Below, piece after piece: positions 43,770 through 52,744 of a DNA stretch of 64,000 nt. The translations under genes were made by a program, and so were the position numbers. Within the stretch, counting starts at the first letter, position 1. The number at the start of each line of letters is the position of its first letter. The DNA is from Myroides sp. 1354 (lineage in GTDB: Bacteria > Bacteroidota > Bacteroidia > Flavobacteriales > Flavobacteriaceae), in the NCBI RefSeq assembly GCF_030324495.1, contig NZ_JACAGN010000001.1, positions 567,838 to 631,837 on the forward strand, read 5' to 3'. A model generated the notes under the pieces. It was not told where the DNA came from. It did no database searches and saw only the letters and a program-made list of their open reading frames with translations.

Positions 43770-44489
43770 TTATTCCGCTGATGGTTCTTCTGTATAAGTT
43801 GATTCTTCTGCCTCACCTTCAGAGGTTGTGTTTTCTCTAATGTTCAAATACTTTAGAGGATTAGAAGAAGCTTCTCCACTGTAATAGTCATCAAATTCTT
43901 TAACTAAGTTCGCAATTTCTTCGAGAGACATTACATCGTTTTCTACTTCAGTTGCGTTGTAATATTGCATTAATTTAAGGCGTTCTGTCTCATATTTTTT
44001 GCGAATGGTATTTTTTTGAGCCGCATAAATCGTGCGATCCATACCATATTTTCTGTAAATCTCTTTTTGATCAGCTTTGTAAATGGCATCTAGTGCTTTT
44101 AAATCAGCTTTTAAACCTTCATCGTGGATATTGGCTAAGTCAAATTCAACTTTCTTCTGTGCCCAAATATCCATTTGGTCTTTTGTTAATGTACGCTGAA
44201 TGAAAAGTTGATAGGTATTTTTTACTTTTTTCTCTGTTTCTTTTTTCTCTACAGGCAACATATCTGTTCGGTCATTTAGGGCCTGCAAATCTCTTTTGAT
44301 GTATTCGTTTTTAACGATAAAAGAAGCTTCTTGTTTTTGAGTTAAACCCAATTCAGCTTTATTCTGAAGGATGTTCTCTATATCTTTATAAACAATAACT
44401 TCACTGCTACTTTGAATTACTGGTTTTTTTTGCCCATAAGACACCGAAAAAGCCAATAGTAGGATGGATAGTGAGATAATCTTTTTCAT
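43770..44489 (-). CDS. exported helical protein, unknown function
   Basis: 239 aa. Signal peptide ending VSYG-Q. The mature part is almost all charged helix: KAELGLTQKQEASFIVKNEY, LQALNDRTDMLPVEKKETEKK, QRTLTKDQMDIWAQKK, then an acidic tail ending EESTYTEEPSAE. The LTKDQ-x-W and LTQKQ motifs recall LTxxQ-type periplasmic sensors (Spy/CpxP-like), but the match is weak. Perfect -7 box 30 bases upstream. Confidence 0.75.
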   Translation of the reverse strand: MKKIISLSILLLAFSVSYGQKKPVIQSSSEVIVYKDIENILQNKAELGLTQKQEASFIVKNEYIKRDLQALNDRTDMLPVEKKETEKKVKNTYQLFIQRTLTKDQMDIWAQKKVEFDLANIHDEGLKADLKALDAIYKADQKEIYRKYGMDRTIYAAQKNTIRKKYETERLKLMQYYNATEVENDVMSLEEIANLVKEFDDYYSGEASSNPLKYLNIRENTTSEGEAEESTYTEEPSAE

Positions 44490-44518
44490 TTCTTTTTTAT
44501 ATTTCTTTCTTTCAGTTG

Positions 44519-44526
44519 CAAATTTA
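44519..44526 (-). promoter_or_regulatory. -7 box (TAAATTTG) of the exported helical protein gene
   Basis: Perfect TAnnTTTG on the minus strand, 29 bases before the ATG. Confidence 0.65.
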
Positions 44527-44947
44527 CTATAAAATAATCTTTTTCTTTCCGAAGCATAGACAAAAAAAAAGGGCTATTAAGCTGATTTTTTGTTTCTTGC
44601 TATACTAAGTCTAACGGTTCGTATAAAAGGCTTTTTAAAGCCTTTTAGCCTACTATTTTCTTTTTGTTATTTCGGAGATTATTACCGACTACAAAATTAA
44701 ACATATGTTTATTAAAAATAGTTAAATTTTTTTAAAAAGTGAATCCTGTTTGCATATATGGTTCTGTTTATTTGCTTTATAGCTTTCATTATGTGAAATT
44801 CTAAAGCTGTTCGTTTAAAATAAACGCTAAATCTGTATTTTTGTTTTCCTATTCCCTGCGTTTTGTGAAAATATCAGTTGAAATTTTGAGCGGTGTTGGA
44901 GTTTTGTTTAGGCTGTTTGTTGTATATTTCTAAACTTTTATGCTAAT

Positions 44948-44955
44948 TAATTTTG
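44948..44955 (+). promoter_or_regulatory. -7 box (TAATTTTG)
   Basis: Perfect TAnnTTTG, 10 bases before the ATG at 44966; a very short leader. Confidence 0.6.
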
Positions 44956-44965
44956 TTATTGTGAT

Positions 44966-45430
44966 ATGCAAAGACTATGCCTTCTCCTTGAATTAAGAAA
45001 AATTTATGATTATAGATGGGTTGCACGATTTCTTGTTTTTATGTTATCTTTCAATAATATAGTATATGCACAATGGCCCAAATCACAAATAAAGACTTTG
45101 CAACAAGGAACAACTTTTGATTCTATTCGCACGCAGCATGCCAAAGTAGGAGGGCTTTTTCTAGAAGTTAAGAGTTATTTTGAAGAATATAGTCCTGTGA
45201 AACCCGGGAGTGTGACTCAATTGTACTTTCAAGGACTCAATAAGGAAGGAGAATTAATGGTGCGCTATGTATTTACTCACGCGCTATTAGACTTTCATAT
45301 GGAAACAAGGCTAACCTATCCCAATAAGGGAAAACAAGAGCTCTGGTTGGATCAGTCAAGACGTGTGCCTTTGTTTGTGTTATTGGACTTATATTACAAA
45401 GAGAATGTATTAGAAGTAGACCTATTGTAA
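44966..45430 (+). CDS. exported protein, unknown function
   Basis: 154 aa. The N-terminal ~35 residues form a long signal peptide (RFLVFMLSFNNIVYA-Q). The mature part has SQIKTLQQGTTFDSIRTQHAK, SVTQLYFQGLNKEGELMVRY and LDFHMETRLTYPNKGKQEL. No family recognised. A perfect -7 box lies immediately upstream. The next gene, also exported, begins about 150 bases on and may belong to the same stretch of envelope genes. Confidence 0.65.
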   Translation: MQRLCLLLELRKIYDYRWVARFLVFMLSFNNIVYAQWPKSQIKTLQQGTTFDSIRTQHAKVGGLFLEVKSYFEEYSPVKPGSVTQLYFQGLNKEGELMVRYVFTHALLDFHMETRLTYPNKGKQELWLDQSRRVPLFVLLDLYYKENVLEVDLL

Positions 45431-45581
45431 CTTACTGAATGGCATAGTACAATGCTAAAAATCAAAGAGGTGTTAAGTTAATTTTTCGTATTCCTTAGCT
45501 TTATTTTTTGTAATGGTTGGTTTTTTTTCTACTTTGCGTACTCCTAAAAGGAAAAATGTACAACAAAAACTCCAATCATTC

Positions 45582-46355
45582 ATGAAAAAGCCAGCTATTC
45601 TTACCTTACTTTTATTGACGATGAGTACGGGTGCATTTGCTCAAATGGCACTAGATCGAATTGACGCAAATCCAAAATGGAAACAATATGACCATTTTTA
45701 TGAACGCGATGCATCTAGTATATATCCCAATGACCGCATTGAATATGAGCTAGCGGACGGACGCATTAGCAGTTACCGCTTGTATTATCAAGATGAATTG
45801 GGAAAGGTATTTGATGTATTTTACGATAATCAAGGTCGTGTGTATCAGGAAGTTTTGATGTATGATGCAGATCGTGGACAGGTGAGAGAAGTTGTTTTTG
45901 AAAGTTCGTTTACTTATGACGATAAAGGAGAATTGATTGATGATGGACAACGTACGTATACGAAGTTTGTAAAAGGCAGACCCATGATTGTGACTTCACG
46001 CGAGTATTCGGAAGAATATGAACGCGGGTTTAGTACGGTTCGCGCCTATAATGAAAGTGGAACCATACGTTTGGAGAAAACAACGTTTTTTGAAGAAGGA
46101 GAAAAGAAGATTCGCACCAGTACGTATAAGTATGATTCTTGTGGGAATGTAACCGAAGTGAGTACGCGTACAACTATTGCACCTACGTACACCAAACAAA
46201 AGAAACGCAAAAAAGATAAAACACCGCCGGTTCGCCCTGTCATTGAAAAAGAAACCTTTACTTATGAGTACGACGGGGATTGTATTTGGACCAAAAAATA
46301 CAAAGTGGAAGACGGGGAACAAACGCTTCTACGCGAAAGAGAACTTGTAAAATAG
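45582..46355 (+). CDS. exported protein with YD-like repeats, unknown function
   Basis: 257 aa from the ATG at 45582 (signal peptide MKKPAILTLLLLTMSTGAFAQ); an in-frame ATG at 45513 would put 23 extra residues in front of the signal peptide. The mature part repeats a motif Y-x-D-x-x-G-x-(V/L): VFYDNQGRVYQEVLMYD, FTYDDKGELIDDGQRTY, VRAYNESGTIRLEKTTF, YKYDSCGNVTEVSTRT. These recall the YD/RHS-type or MORN-like strands of secreted Bacteroidota proteins. Function unknown. Confidence 0.7.
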   Translation: MKKPAILTLLLLTMSTGAFAQMALDRIDANPKWKQYDHFYERDASSIYPNDRIEYELADGRISSYRLYYQDELGKVFDVFYDNQGRVYQEVLMYDADRGQVREVVFESSFTYDDKGELIDDGQRTYTKFVKGRPMIVTSREYSEEYERGFSTVRAYNESGTIRLEKTTFFEEGEKKIRTSTYKYDSCGNVTEVSTRTTIAPTYTKQKKRKKDKTPPVRPVIEKETFTYEYDGDCIWTKKYKVEDGEQTLLRERELVK

Positions 46356-46669
46356 CACAAAAACCAATCAAACTATATTATGTAAAGCTCAGTGGAATTT
46401 TTTCATTGGGCTTTTTTTGTGCTGTTAATCAAAGAAAGTACTAGGCGCCGTATGCATTAGGTATTGAATGGGTAAAGAGGTAAAAATATCAAACCTATTC
46501 GAATTGAACGAAATGAAATAGAGAAGGTATCGAAGCAATATTCAGGAAACGTATTTGGTGTATATGTGGTAATTGGATAAATTTACTTGTTAAACAAACA
46601 AAATAAAGGTAGCGTAAAACTTATAGTAAGCGCTAGAATTAATAAAACTAACGAAAGATTAAATAAGAG
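46356..46669. other. 314-base intergenic region with terminator, no gene
   Basis: Contains the terminator at 46384-46418 for the upstream gene. The rest is AT-rich without ORFs or repeats that I can support. Confidence 0.6.
46384..46418 (+). terminator. intrinsic terminator (with two G-U pairs)
   Basis: AAAGCTCAGTG (46384-46394) pairs with CATTGGGCTTT (46404-46414), allowing two wobble pairs, then a T-run. Closes the 45582-46355 gene. Confidence 0.75.
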
Positions 46670-47236
46670 ATGGAAATAGTATGTCCAAATTGTGAAACCA
46701 AAAATGAACAAACATCTAAATACTGTTCAAGCTGTGGATATCAACTTCCAAAAGTTGAGGTAGTGGTTGAAGAACCAAGTAATGTGAGTAATGAGCGTAA
46801 TGAGCAACCAAAGAAAAAATTAAAAGGGAAAGCACTGGTTGGATTTATTCTAGGGTTTTTATTGTTTTTTGGTTTGTCTCAATACTTTTTCTTTGCTCCT
46901 GCTGATATTGATGCGGAATTGGCTAAAGTAGCTTCAGAAATAAATAAAAATTGCCCGATGGTAGTGGATCAAGAGATTCGACTTGATAATACGGCTGCGT
47001 TTCCAAATAGAACCTTACAATACAACTATACAATTCTAAATTACGAAAAAGCAGAGCTAGATATAAATGTCGTAGAGCGTACCCTTTTCTCCGGAATTCT
47101 AGAGAATATTAAAACAAATCCTGATATGAAAGCCATGAGAGAGAATGAGATTACTTTTAATTATTATTACAAAGATAAAATGGGAGCATTTGTAACAAAA
47201 TATGTTGTTACACCTGAGATGTATAAAGAAAATTAA
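46670..47236 (+). CDS. zinc-ribbon single-pass membrane protein
   Basis: 188 aa. N-terminal zinc ribbon (IVCPNCETKNEQTSKYCSSCG), a charged linker, one membrane helix (ALVGFILGFLLFFGLSQYFFF) and a C-terminal domain of about 110 residues (DIDAELAKVASEINKNCPM; LQYNYTILNYEKAELDINV). The C-terminal domain faces the far side of the membrane. Its sequence does not match a family I know. Followed by a terminator. Confidence 0.8.
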   Translation: MEIVCPNCETKNEQTSKYCSSCGYQLPKVEVVVEEPSNVSNERNEQPKKKLKGKALVGFILGFLLFFGLSQYFFFAPADIDAELAKVASEINKNCPMVVDQEIRLDNTAAFPNRTLQYNYTILNYEKAELDINVVERTLFSGILENIKTNPDMKAMRENEITFNYYYKDKMGAFVTKYVVTPEMYKEN

Positions 47237-47250
47237 AATAAACCAAACAA

Positions 47251-47287
47251 AAAAAACCTCCACATCCTGCGATTGTGGAGGTTTTTT
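47251..47287 (+). terminator. intrinsic terminator
   Basis: Arms AAAAAACCTCCACA and complement around TCCTGCGAT, with a T-run. Closes the zinc-ribbon protein gene. Confidence 0.87.
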
Positions 47288-47525
47288 GTTTGAAAGATAT
47301 GATATTAACCAAAGAATGGCTATTTTCGATTTAACTATAAATTAAAGAGCTTGGGAAATCAATAAGGGTATTTCCTGTAATGAGCAAGTATGACAACAGA
47401 TGAAAATTCAATACAAGAGAATGTAACGCAAGAGGTAAAATACAAGATTAATTTGACAGTAATTAGCTGTAGTTTGCCTTGAGAAGGGTAAATCAAATAC
47501 GGAAACTTGATTAAATTAATTAAGA

Positions 47526-47663
47526 ATGAAAGCATCTTGGGTAGATAAATTAGTTACTGCATTGAGTATAGTCATTAATCTGGTGATTAATCTCGTTTGT
47601 ATGGGGGTTATGGTTGTGGTGGTGCTAGGGAGGCATTTGGTGTATAAAGTGTTTAAGAGGTGA
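47526..47663 (+). CDS. possible 45-aa membrane microprotein
   Basis: ATG at 47526 to TGA at 47661-47663 encodes MKASWVDKLVTALSIVINL followed by a hydrophobic stretch with VCMGVMVVVVL and a basic end HLVYKVFKR. One membrane helix with charged ends, as in real microproteins. There is no clear promoter, and no homologue is known to me. It sits alone in a 680-base gap. A second, weaker ORF at 47390-47482 (30 aa) precedes it. Confidence 0.35.
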   Translation: MKASWVDKLVTALSIVINLVINLVCMGVMVVVVLGRHLVYKVFKR

Positions 47664-47876
47664 TAGCTTTTGTTTTTTATATGAAGTATATTTAAAATCT
47701 CACGGAGTTACTTTTTTCTTGTATTTAGTAATTCTTTATTGCGTTTCGATTTCTCCTGTGTCGAAGTGATGTACTGTGAGAAATAAGTGAAGGAAGTGTG
47801 GTTTAAATTTTCTGTATAGATCAAAATTGCTCTTTAACCTGGAGAATTCTATAAAAAGCAACAAGCAAAAAACAAT
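47664..47876. other. non-coding stretch before the tRNA pair
   Basis: No ORF, repeat or hairpin that I can support. AT-rich. Confidence 0.5.
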
Positions 47877-47912
47877 AAAAAAAGCACCTATTTCTCAATA
47901 GGTGCTTTTTTT
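47877..47912 (-). terminator. terminator of the tRNA pair
   Basis: Arms AAAGCACCTATT (47881-47892) and complement (47897-47908), T-run on the minus strand, five bases beyond the tRNA end. Confidence 0.88.
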
Positions 47913-47916
47913 ATTG

Positions 47917-47990
47917 TGGTCCCACTTGGGCTCGAACCAAGGACTTGCTGATTATGAGTCAGCTACTCTAACCAGCTGAGTTATAGGACC
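47917..47990 (-). tRNA. tRNA with anticodon CAU (Met, or Ile2 if lysidine-modified), copy 1
   Basis: Complete cloverleaf: acceptor GGTCCTA / TGGGACC, anticodon stem GCTGA with loop CTCATAA, T arm CTTGG TTCGAGC CCAAG, discriminator A, no encoded CCA. Elongator Met and Ile(CAU) cannot be told apart with certainty by eye. It lies 23 bases beyond copy 2, in the same transcript. Confidence 0.9.
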
Positions 47991-48013
47991 GGCCTATTTG
48001 ACTGTAATATTTG

Positions 48014-48087
48014 TGGTCCCACCTGGGCTCGAACCAGGGACTTGCTGATTATGAGTCAGCTACTCTAACCAGCTGAGTTATAGGACC
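48014..48087 (-). tRNA. tRNA with anticodon CAU (Met, or Ile2 if lysidine-modified), copy 2
   Basis: Identical to copy 1 except the T stem, which is CCTGG / CCAGG instead of CTTGG / CCAAG: a compensated base pair. Upstream copy of the pair, nearest to the promoter. Confidence 0.9.
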
Positions 48088-48394
48088 AGTCAAATTGACG
48101 ATTAGCGGTTGCAATATTACAGCGTAATATTGGTTTTTCCAAGAAATAAAAACAAAAAATGATTGTTTTACTCCTTCACAACTCTCTAATGCCTAACTAC
48201 TAATTGATAACTTTTTCGTTCTCAGTCACTTTTTAATTTTCCCTTTTATTTTGAACAATTTTTAAGTGATGGTAAGAGTAGAAATAAACGGTAAAGAAGA
48301 TCGTAAAGGTCTTCCTTTTTTCACTTGTGGACTTCTTGTGAACCAGCGATCTACATTCTTGCTAAAATATAAAAAAATGCTATCCAAAAAATTG
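48088..48394. other. divergent region between tRNA pair and rbfA, no gene
   Basis: About 307 bases. An in-frame N-terminal extension of rbfA (from 48266) is open here but has no start support. No repeats seen. Confidence 0.55.
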
Positions 48395-48402
48395 TATTTT
48401 TG
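48395..48402 (+). promoter_or_regulatory. -7 box (TATTTTTG) of rbfA
   Basis: Perfect TAnnTTTG ending 4 bases before the rbfA ATG at 48407: a nearly leaderless transcript, or a start slightly further in. Confidence 0.6.
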
Positions 48403-48406
48403 CACC

Positions 48407-48799
48407 ATGGAGACAAATAGACAAAAGAAGATGGGAGCACTTCTACAAAGTGACCTAGTAGATATATTACAAGGAGAAGTGCGCAAGAACGGAATAAGCA
48501 ATTTGATTATTTCAGTTTCTAAAGTAAATATTACCTCAGATTTATCAATTGCGAAAGTGTTTTTGAGCATTTTCCCTGCAGATCGTGGAAAAGAATTATT
48601 AAAAGCCATTCAATCGAATGCGCCGCTAATTAAGCACGACTTGGCACAACGCGTAAAAAATCAGATGCGTAAAGTACCGGATTTGGTATTTTATGTAGAC
48701 GATAGCTTGGAGTATATCGATCAAATTGACAAAGCATTAAAAGGAGATGAAAACCCAATTGCTAATCCAGATTTATTAGCAAAGAGAAAGAAAAAATAA
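48407..48799 (+). CDS. rbfA: 30S ribosome-binding factor A
   Basis: 130 aa, normal length. RbfA KH-like fold: QKKMGALLQSDLVDILQGEV, LIISVSKVNITSDLSIAKVF, KGKELLKAIQSNAPLIKHDL type segment, LAQRVKNQMRKVPDLVFYVDD and SLEYIDQIDKAL. It acts in late 16S rRNA processing and cold adaptation. I start at METNRQKKMG because the upstream 47 codons carry the promoter and are unlike the family. The permease gene follows after 4 bases. Confidence 0.94.
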   Translation: METNRQKKMGALLQSDLVDILQGEVRKNGISNLIISVSKVNITSDLSIAKVFLSIFPADRGKELLKAIQSNAPLIKHDLAQRVKNQMRKVPDLVFYVDDSLEYIDQIDKALKGDENPIANPDLLAKRKKK

Positions 48800-48803
48800 A
48801 CCG

Positions 48804-50009
48804 TTGAAGATAGCCTTTTACATAGCCAAACGCTACGCTTTTAGTAAAAGCAAGAGCAAAGCCATTAACGTCATTACGGCGATTGCCTCCATTGGGATTG
48901 TCGTGAGTGCCATGGCCATGCTCATTGTATTAGCTGTGTTTAGTGGACTTCGTTCGTTTAGTTTATCGTTTACCAATGAGTTAGATCCCGAGCTAAAAGC
49001 CTTTAGCAAACAAGGAAAAAACTTTGTGGTAAACCAAGCACAATACCAAGAATTGAGTCAGTCGGATCTCTTTTCAGGAGTAGCACGAGTAGTAGAAGAC
49101 CGTTTGCTTTTTACTTATAATGAAAAGCAAACCGTTGCTATACTCAAAGGAGTGGATGCCGATTTTCCCAAGGTTAGTCAATTTCCTGATAAAGTGGAAC
49201 TGGGCAATTGGATTGAATCTGATTCCGATGAGGTTGTTGCAGGGTTAGGCATGGCTTATCTTCTGTCGATGGGACTCTTTGATGTTGAACACAGTTTACA
49301 AGCCTTGTCAATCAAACCAGGATCTGGAGTAGTCAGCAATCCCGAAGATGCCTTTTTGCGTACGTATTTACATCCCGTGGGCATCTATTCGTTGCGCAAT
49401 GAAGAATTGGATAGCAAATACGTTTTTTGCGATATTGAACTGGCTCAACATTTACTCAGTTTAGAGGAAAATGAATACACCAATCTCGAATTTGCATTAA
49501 ATCCTGGCGTTACAGAAAAACAAGCCATCGCTTTTATTCAGCAAGTGCTTGGAGATACCGTAGTTATTAAAAACCGCATTCAGTTGAATGACAGTTTATA
49601 CCGTATGTTGAACACAGAAAATGCCGTGGTTTATTTCATCTTTCTATTGGTGGTAATTATTGCACTTTTCAACCTAGTTGGGGCTTTACTCATGATTATC
49701 CTAGAGAAAAAAGCCAACATCAAAACGCTGAATGACTTGGGAATTCCCTTAAAACAGCTCAAGCGTATTTTCCTTTTACAAGGAATGATTATCAGTACAA
49801 TAGGCGGTCTATTGGGAATTGCATTAGGCATTATTGGGGTGTTGATTCAAGAACACTTCGGTTTTATTCTCATTCGTCCTGGATTTGCTTACCCTGTAGA
49901 ATTTAACATTAGCGATGTCTTTGTTGTATTTGGTTCTATTTTTATCCTAGGCTTTATTGCTTCTTATATTGCCTCCACTCGCGTGAATAAAAAATATTTA
50001 CACGCTTAA
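48804..50009 (+). CDS. LolC/LolE-like ABC transporter permease (FtsX family)
   Basis: 401 aa. Four membrane helices in the LolC/E order: one near residue 25-45 (VITAIASIGIVVSAMAMLIV), then a large periplasmic domain (about 60-270), and three at the C-terminus (AVVYFIFLLVVIIALFNLVG and two more). The start is TTG at 48804: translation gives KIAFYIAKRYAFSKSKSKAIN, the conserved cytoplasmic N-terminus, and the next Met lies inside helix 1. It should release lipoproteins from the inner membrane with an ATPase encoded elsewhere. Tight coupling to rbfA. Confidence 0.9.
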   Translation: MKIAFYIAKRYAFSKSKSKAINVITAIASIGIVVSAMAMLIVLAVFSGLRSFSLSFTNELDPELKAFSKQGKNFVVNQAQYQELSQSDLFSGVARVVEDRLLFTYNEKQTVAILKGVDADFPKVSQFPDKVELGNWIESDSDEVVAGLGMAYLLSMGLFDVEHSLQALSIKPGSGVVSNPEDAFLRTYLHPVGIYSLRNEELDSKYVFCDIELAQHLLSLEENEYTNLEFALNPGVTEKQAIAFIQQVLGDTVVIKNRIQLNDSLYRMLNTENAVVYFIFLLVVIIALFNLVGALLMIILEKKANIKTLNDLGIPLKQLKRIFLLQGMIISTIGGLLGIALGIIGVLIQEHFGFILIRPGFAYPVEFNISDVFVVFGSIFILGFIASYIASTRVNKKYLHA

Positions 50010-50172
50010 TCTACCCTTTATTTTATCGGAAGAATCAATTACCTACTTCGATAGGGAAGATTTCGTTACGCAATAAGGTTACCTAACGTTCCCTGAAAAT
50101 GGGGATTTTTCTTTAGAGATTGAACACTTTTCTAGAATTAACAAATTATGTCGCGGGTGTTTCATAAATTTG

Positions 50173-50194
50173 TTGTTGATGGATTAATCAACAA
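50173..50194. promoter_or_regulatory. inverted repeat upstream of the Sel1/Hsp90 operon, possible operator
   Basis: TTGTTGAT, 6-base spacer, ATCAACAA: perfect 8-base arms, 36 bases before the ATG at 50231. No T-run follows, so an operator is more likely than a terminator. No promoter consensus is certain here. Confidence 0.45.
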
Positions 50195-50230
50195 AGTAGA
50201 AAAATTGTTTTATTAGAAAAAGAAAAAATT

Positions 50231-52744
50231 ATGGGCGAGTTTAATGTAAAATACTTAAGCTATGTTAGTGAGTTTGCCAATGGGCAAGAGAGTTTAAGTG
50301 ATGCTGCACAACTGTATTTTAACGCAGATGATTATGCAGATCCTATCCGTTGGTTTAAAGCACATGCGCTTTGTATGTTGGCCCTACAAATAGGGAAAGA
50401 AGGAGAGATATTCCAACAGTTATACGAACAAATTAACGAAGAATCCAACCGCGAACGCAGTAGCTTCTATTTAAACGATAAAGACTATGCTTTGTGGTTT
50501 GACGATGTGGTGTTGCTCAATCAATTATTTATCGATAGAGGATATGCCAAAGCCTATACATTCATGCACGAATTGTATATGAATGCACGCTTTGGATTTA
50601 AAGATGATGAAAAGGCAACCGCTTACCTGAAACAAGGGTATGAAGCAGGAGATAACACGGCACAAGCCTTCATTGGTTATAATACCTATTACGGAAGTCT
50701 TGGATTTGAACAAAATCAAGAGGAAGGTTTGGCGTTAATTCAGTCCTCTTATGCCCCGGATAATCGCGTAGCTCCTCTATTTGCTTTAAATATCGAGTTT
50801 CGCGCTTGCGAATCAGCTGAAGAAGGAAAAGCCGTTTTAGACAAATATCACGATTTGATTCACGTAGAGAAACGAGGACTCTATGTATTAGCGGATTACT
50901 ATTTGCGTGAAGGGGAAGATGAAAAGGCAGCTGAAACTTTCTTAGACGGAATCAAGCACAACAGTGGCTATTGCAACTATATGATGGGGTTGATGATTTG
51001 CAATACGCGTTTTGCTCCTCTGGGATATGAAATTGAACAAGGAGTTCCTTATTTGCAAATGGGCTTTGAACACGGAATCGCCTATGCTGGTTTTGTGATG
51101 GGATATTACTATTTATATCCTGCAGACCAAAGTGAACCTCAATTCGAAAAAGCGATTCAAACACTTGAAAAAGCAGTGTTATATTGCTCAAATGAAGCCC
51201 TATTGGAATTAGCAATCTTATATTTATACCACAGCGAGTACAAAAATATCGACAAAGCCATGGCGTATTTAGATCGTGCGATTGACGCAAAATCTACCCG
51301 TGCCATGAATGAAAAAGCAGTGGCTTTATTAGAACATCAAGAAATAGAACGCAATGTAGAAGAGGCACAAGCACTTTTACTTCAGGCGATGGAATTAGGA
51401 GATGACTATGCGCCTTATCGCTTGGGATATGGATACCAAGTGGGTGAATTTGGTACAGAAGAAGAGTTTGATAAATGCATTGAATTCTATGAAATTGCAG
51501 CAGAACGCAACAATGGATTGGGAATTGAATATGCCGGAAGATACTACCGTTACCACGAAAATCCAGATTTAGATAAAGCCATTGGGTTTTACGAAAAAGG
51601 AGTGGAACTATACAATTCAAACTACTGTAAAGTTGAATTGGCTATGCTATTGGAAAGAGGATATGGATTAGAAGCCAATCCAGAGCAAGCAGAACAATAC
51701 TATCAAGAAGCTTTAGAAAATAACTATCCTTTTGCGGCGGTTCGCTTGGGGTATTTATATGAAGATGGATTAGTAGGAGAAGTAGATACTGAAAAAGCAA
51801 GAGCCTATTTTGAAATCGCGGCGAATGCAGATTTAGCAGAGGGAATATACCAATTTGCTCGTTGCAACCGCTACGGAATAGGAGGAGAAGAAAATCGCAC
51901 CTTAGCTTTTGAATTGTTCGAAAAAGCGTTGGAATACGGCTATAACGATGCCAATGTTGATTTAGCCTTAGCCTATGAAGAAGGAGTAGCGGGAATAGAA
52001 GAAAATCCTGAAAAAGCAGTGGAGTATATGACAGCAGCAGCTGAAATTGGATTCAGCTATGCCCAATATAAACTAGGTACGTATTACCTCTATGCTTATG
52101 GTTTAGAAAAAGATTTAGAACTAGCGCGATACTGGTTGGAGAAAGCCAATGAAAATGGTTCAGCTCTAGCCATGTTGACTTTAGGTGATTTTTATTTATA
52201 TGGGTATGACGAAGAGCAACCGTATGATTTAGCTTTCCCTTACTATGAGGCAGCCGAACAATTGGGCTATATTTCAGAAGGATTGGGAATTTGTTACCAA
52301 TTCGCTATTGGTGTGGAACGCGATGATAAGAAAGCCTTCCACTTCTATAAAATGGCTGTAGAAAGAGGATATGATGCCGCGTATTTCCGTTTAGGGCTGT
52401 GTTATTACTACGCCATCGGAACAGAAAAAGATTATGTAGAAGCCCTGTATTATTTGAGAACTGTTGCAGATCGCGGTCACTTAGAAGCTTCTTCTTATGT
52501 GGGCATTATGTTAGTGAAAGGAGAGGGAGTACCTCAAGAATCCGTAGAGGGAATTGCTTACCTTGAAAAAGCAGCGAATGCAGGCTATGATTCAGCTCAA
52601 TATGAATTGGGAAATTGTTATTTAAAAGGAGAAGGTGTAGAGCAAAACGATGAATTGGCTTTGCATTGGTATCAACAAGCTGCGGAAAATGGAAACGAAG
52701 ATGCACAGAAAATTATCGGTGGCCCAAGAAAAAGAAGAAGATAA
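50231..52744 (+). CDS. Sel1-like repeat protein, first gene of the Hsp90 operon
   Basis: 837 aa, no signal peptide, cytoplasmic. From about residue 130 to the end it is made of ~36-residue Sel1 (TPR-like) repeats, e.g. YAQYKLGTYYLYAYGLEKD, AYFRLGLCYYYAIGTEKDY, AQYELGNCYLKGEGVEQND; each ends with A-x-x-Y-x-x-A-A-x-x-G. The N-terminal ~130 residues are unlike the repeats. The chain is strongly acidic. Its TAA overlaps the ATG of the Hsp90-like gene (TAATG), implying translational coupling. Sel1 proteins are scaffolds; a co-chaperone role toward the Hsp90-like protein is inferred from the coupling. Confidence 0.9.
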   Translation: MGEFNVKYLSYVSEFANGQESLSDAAQLYFNADDYADPIRWFKAHALCMLALQIGKEGEIFQQLYEQINEESNRERSSFYLNDKDYALWFDDVVLLNQLFIDRGYAKAYTFMHELYMNARFGFKDDEKATAYLKQGYEAGDNTAQAFIGYNTYYGSLGFEQNQEEGLALIQSSYAPDNRVAPLFALNIEFRACESAEEGKAVLDKYHDLIHVEKRGLYVLADYYLREGEDEKAAETFLDGIKHNSGYCNYMMGLMICNTRFAPLGYEIEQGVPYLQMGFEHGIAYAGFVMGYYYLYPADQSEPQFEKAIQTLEKAVLYCSNEALLELAILYLYHSEYKNIDKAMAYLDRAIDAKSTRAMNEKAVALLEHQEIERNVEEAQALLLQAMELGDDYAPYRLGYGYQVGEFGTEEEFDKCIEFYEIAAERNNGLGIEYAGRYYRYHENPDLDKAIGFYEKGVELYNSNYCKVELAMLLERGYGLEANPEQAEQYYQEALENNYPFAAVRLGYLYEDGLVGEVDTEKARAYFEIAANADLAEGIYQFARCNRYGIGGEENRTLAFELFEKALEYGYNDANVDLALAYEEGVAGIEENPEKAVEYMTAAAEIGFSYAQYKLGTYYLYAYGLEKDLELARYWLEKANENGSALAMLTLGDFYLYGYDEEQPYDLAFPYYEAAEQLGYISEGLGICYQFAIGVERDDKKAFHFYKMAVERGYDAAYFRLGLCYYYAIGTEKDYVEALYYLRTVADRGHLEASSYVGIMLVKGEGVPQESVEGIAYLEKAANAGYDSAQYELGNCYLKGEGVEQNDELALHWYQQAAENGNEDAQKIIGGPRKRRR

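Larger units (their letters stand above)
44490..44965. other. 476-base AT-rich intergenic region
   Basis: Holds divergent promoters at each end (44519-44526 minus; 44948-44955 plus) and one perfect 10-base-arm hairpin AAAAGGCTTT / complement at 44625-44646 without a clear T-run. No ORF or RNA gene recognised. Confidence 0.6.

Noticed and set aside
44625..44646. Hairpin AAAAGGCTTT / complement as a terminator
   Set aside because: No gene ends nearby on either strand and there is no proper T-run; mentioned only within the gap entry.
47390..47482. 30-aa ORF MTTDENSIQENVTQ...
   Set aside because: Short, without hydrophobic or family features and no start support; too weak to list as a gene.
48266..48406. 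N-terminal extension of rbfA by 47 residues
   Set aside because: It contains the -7 box at 48395-48402, is unlike any RbfA, and the remaining 130 aa is the normal family length.
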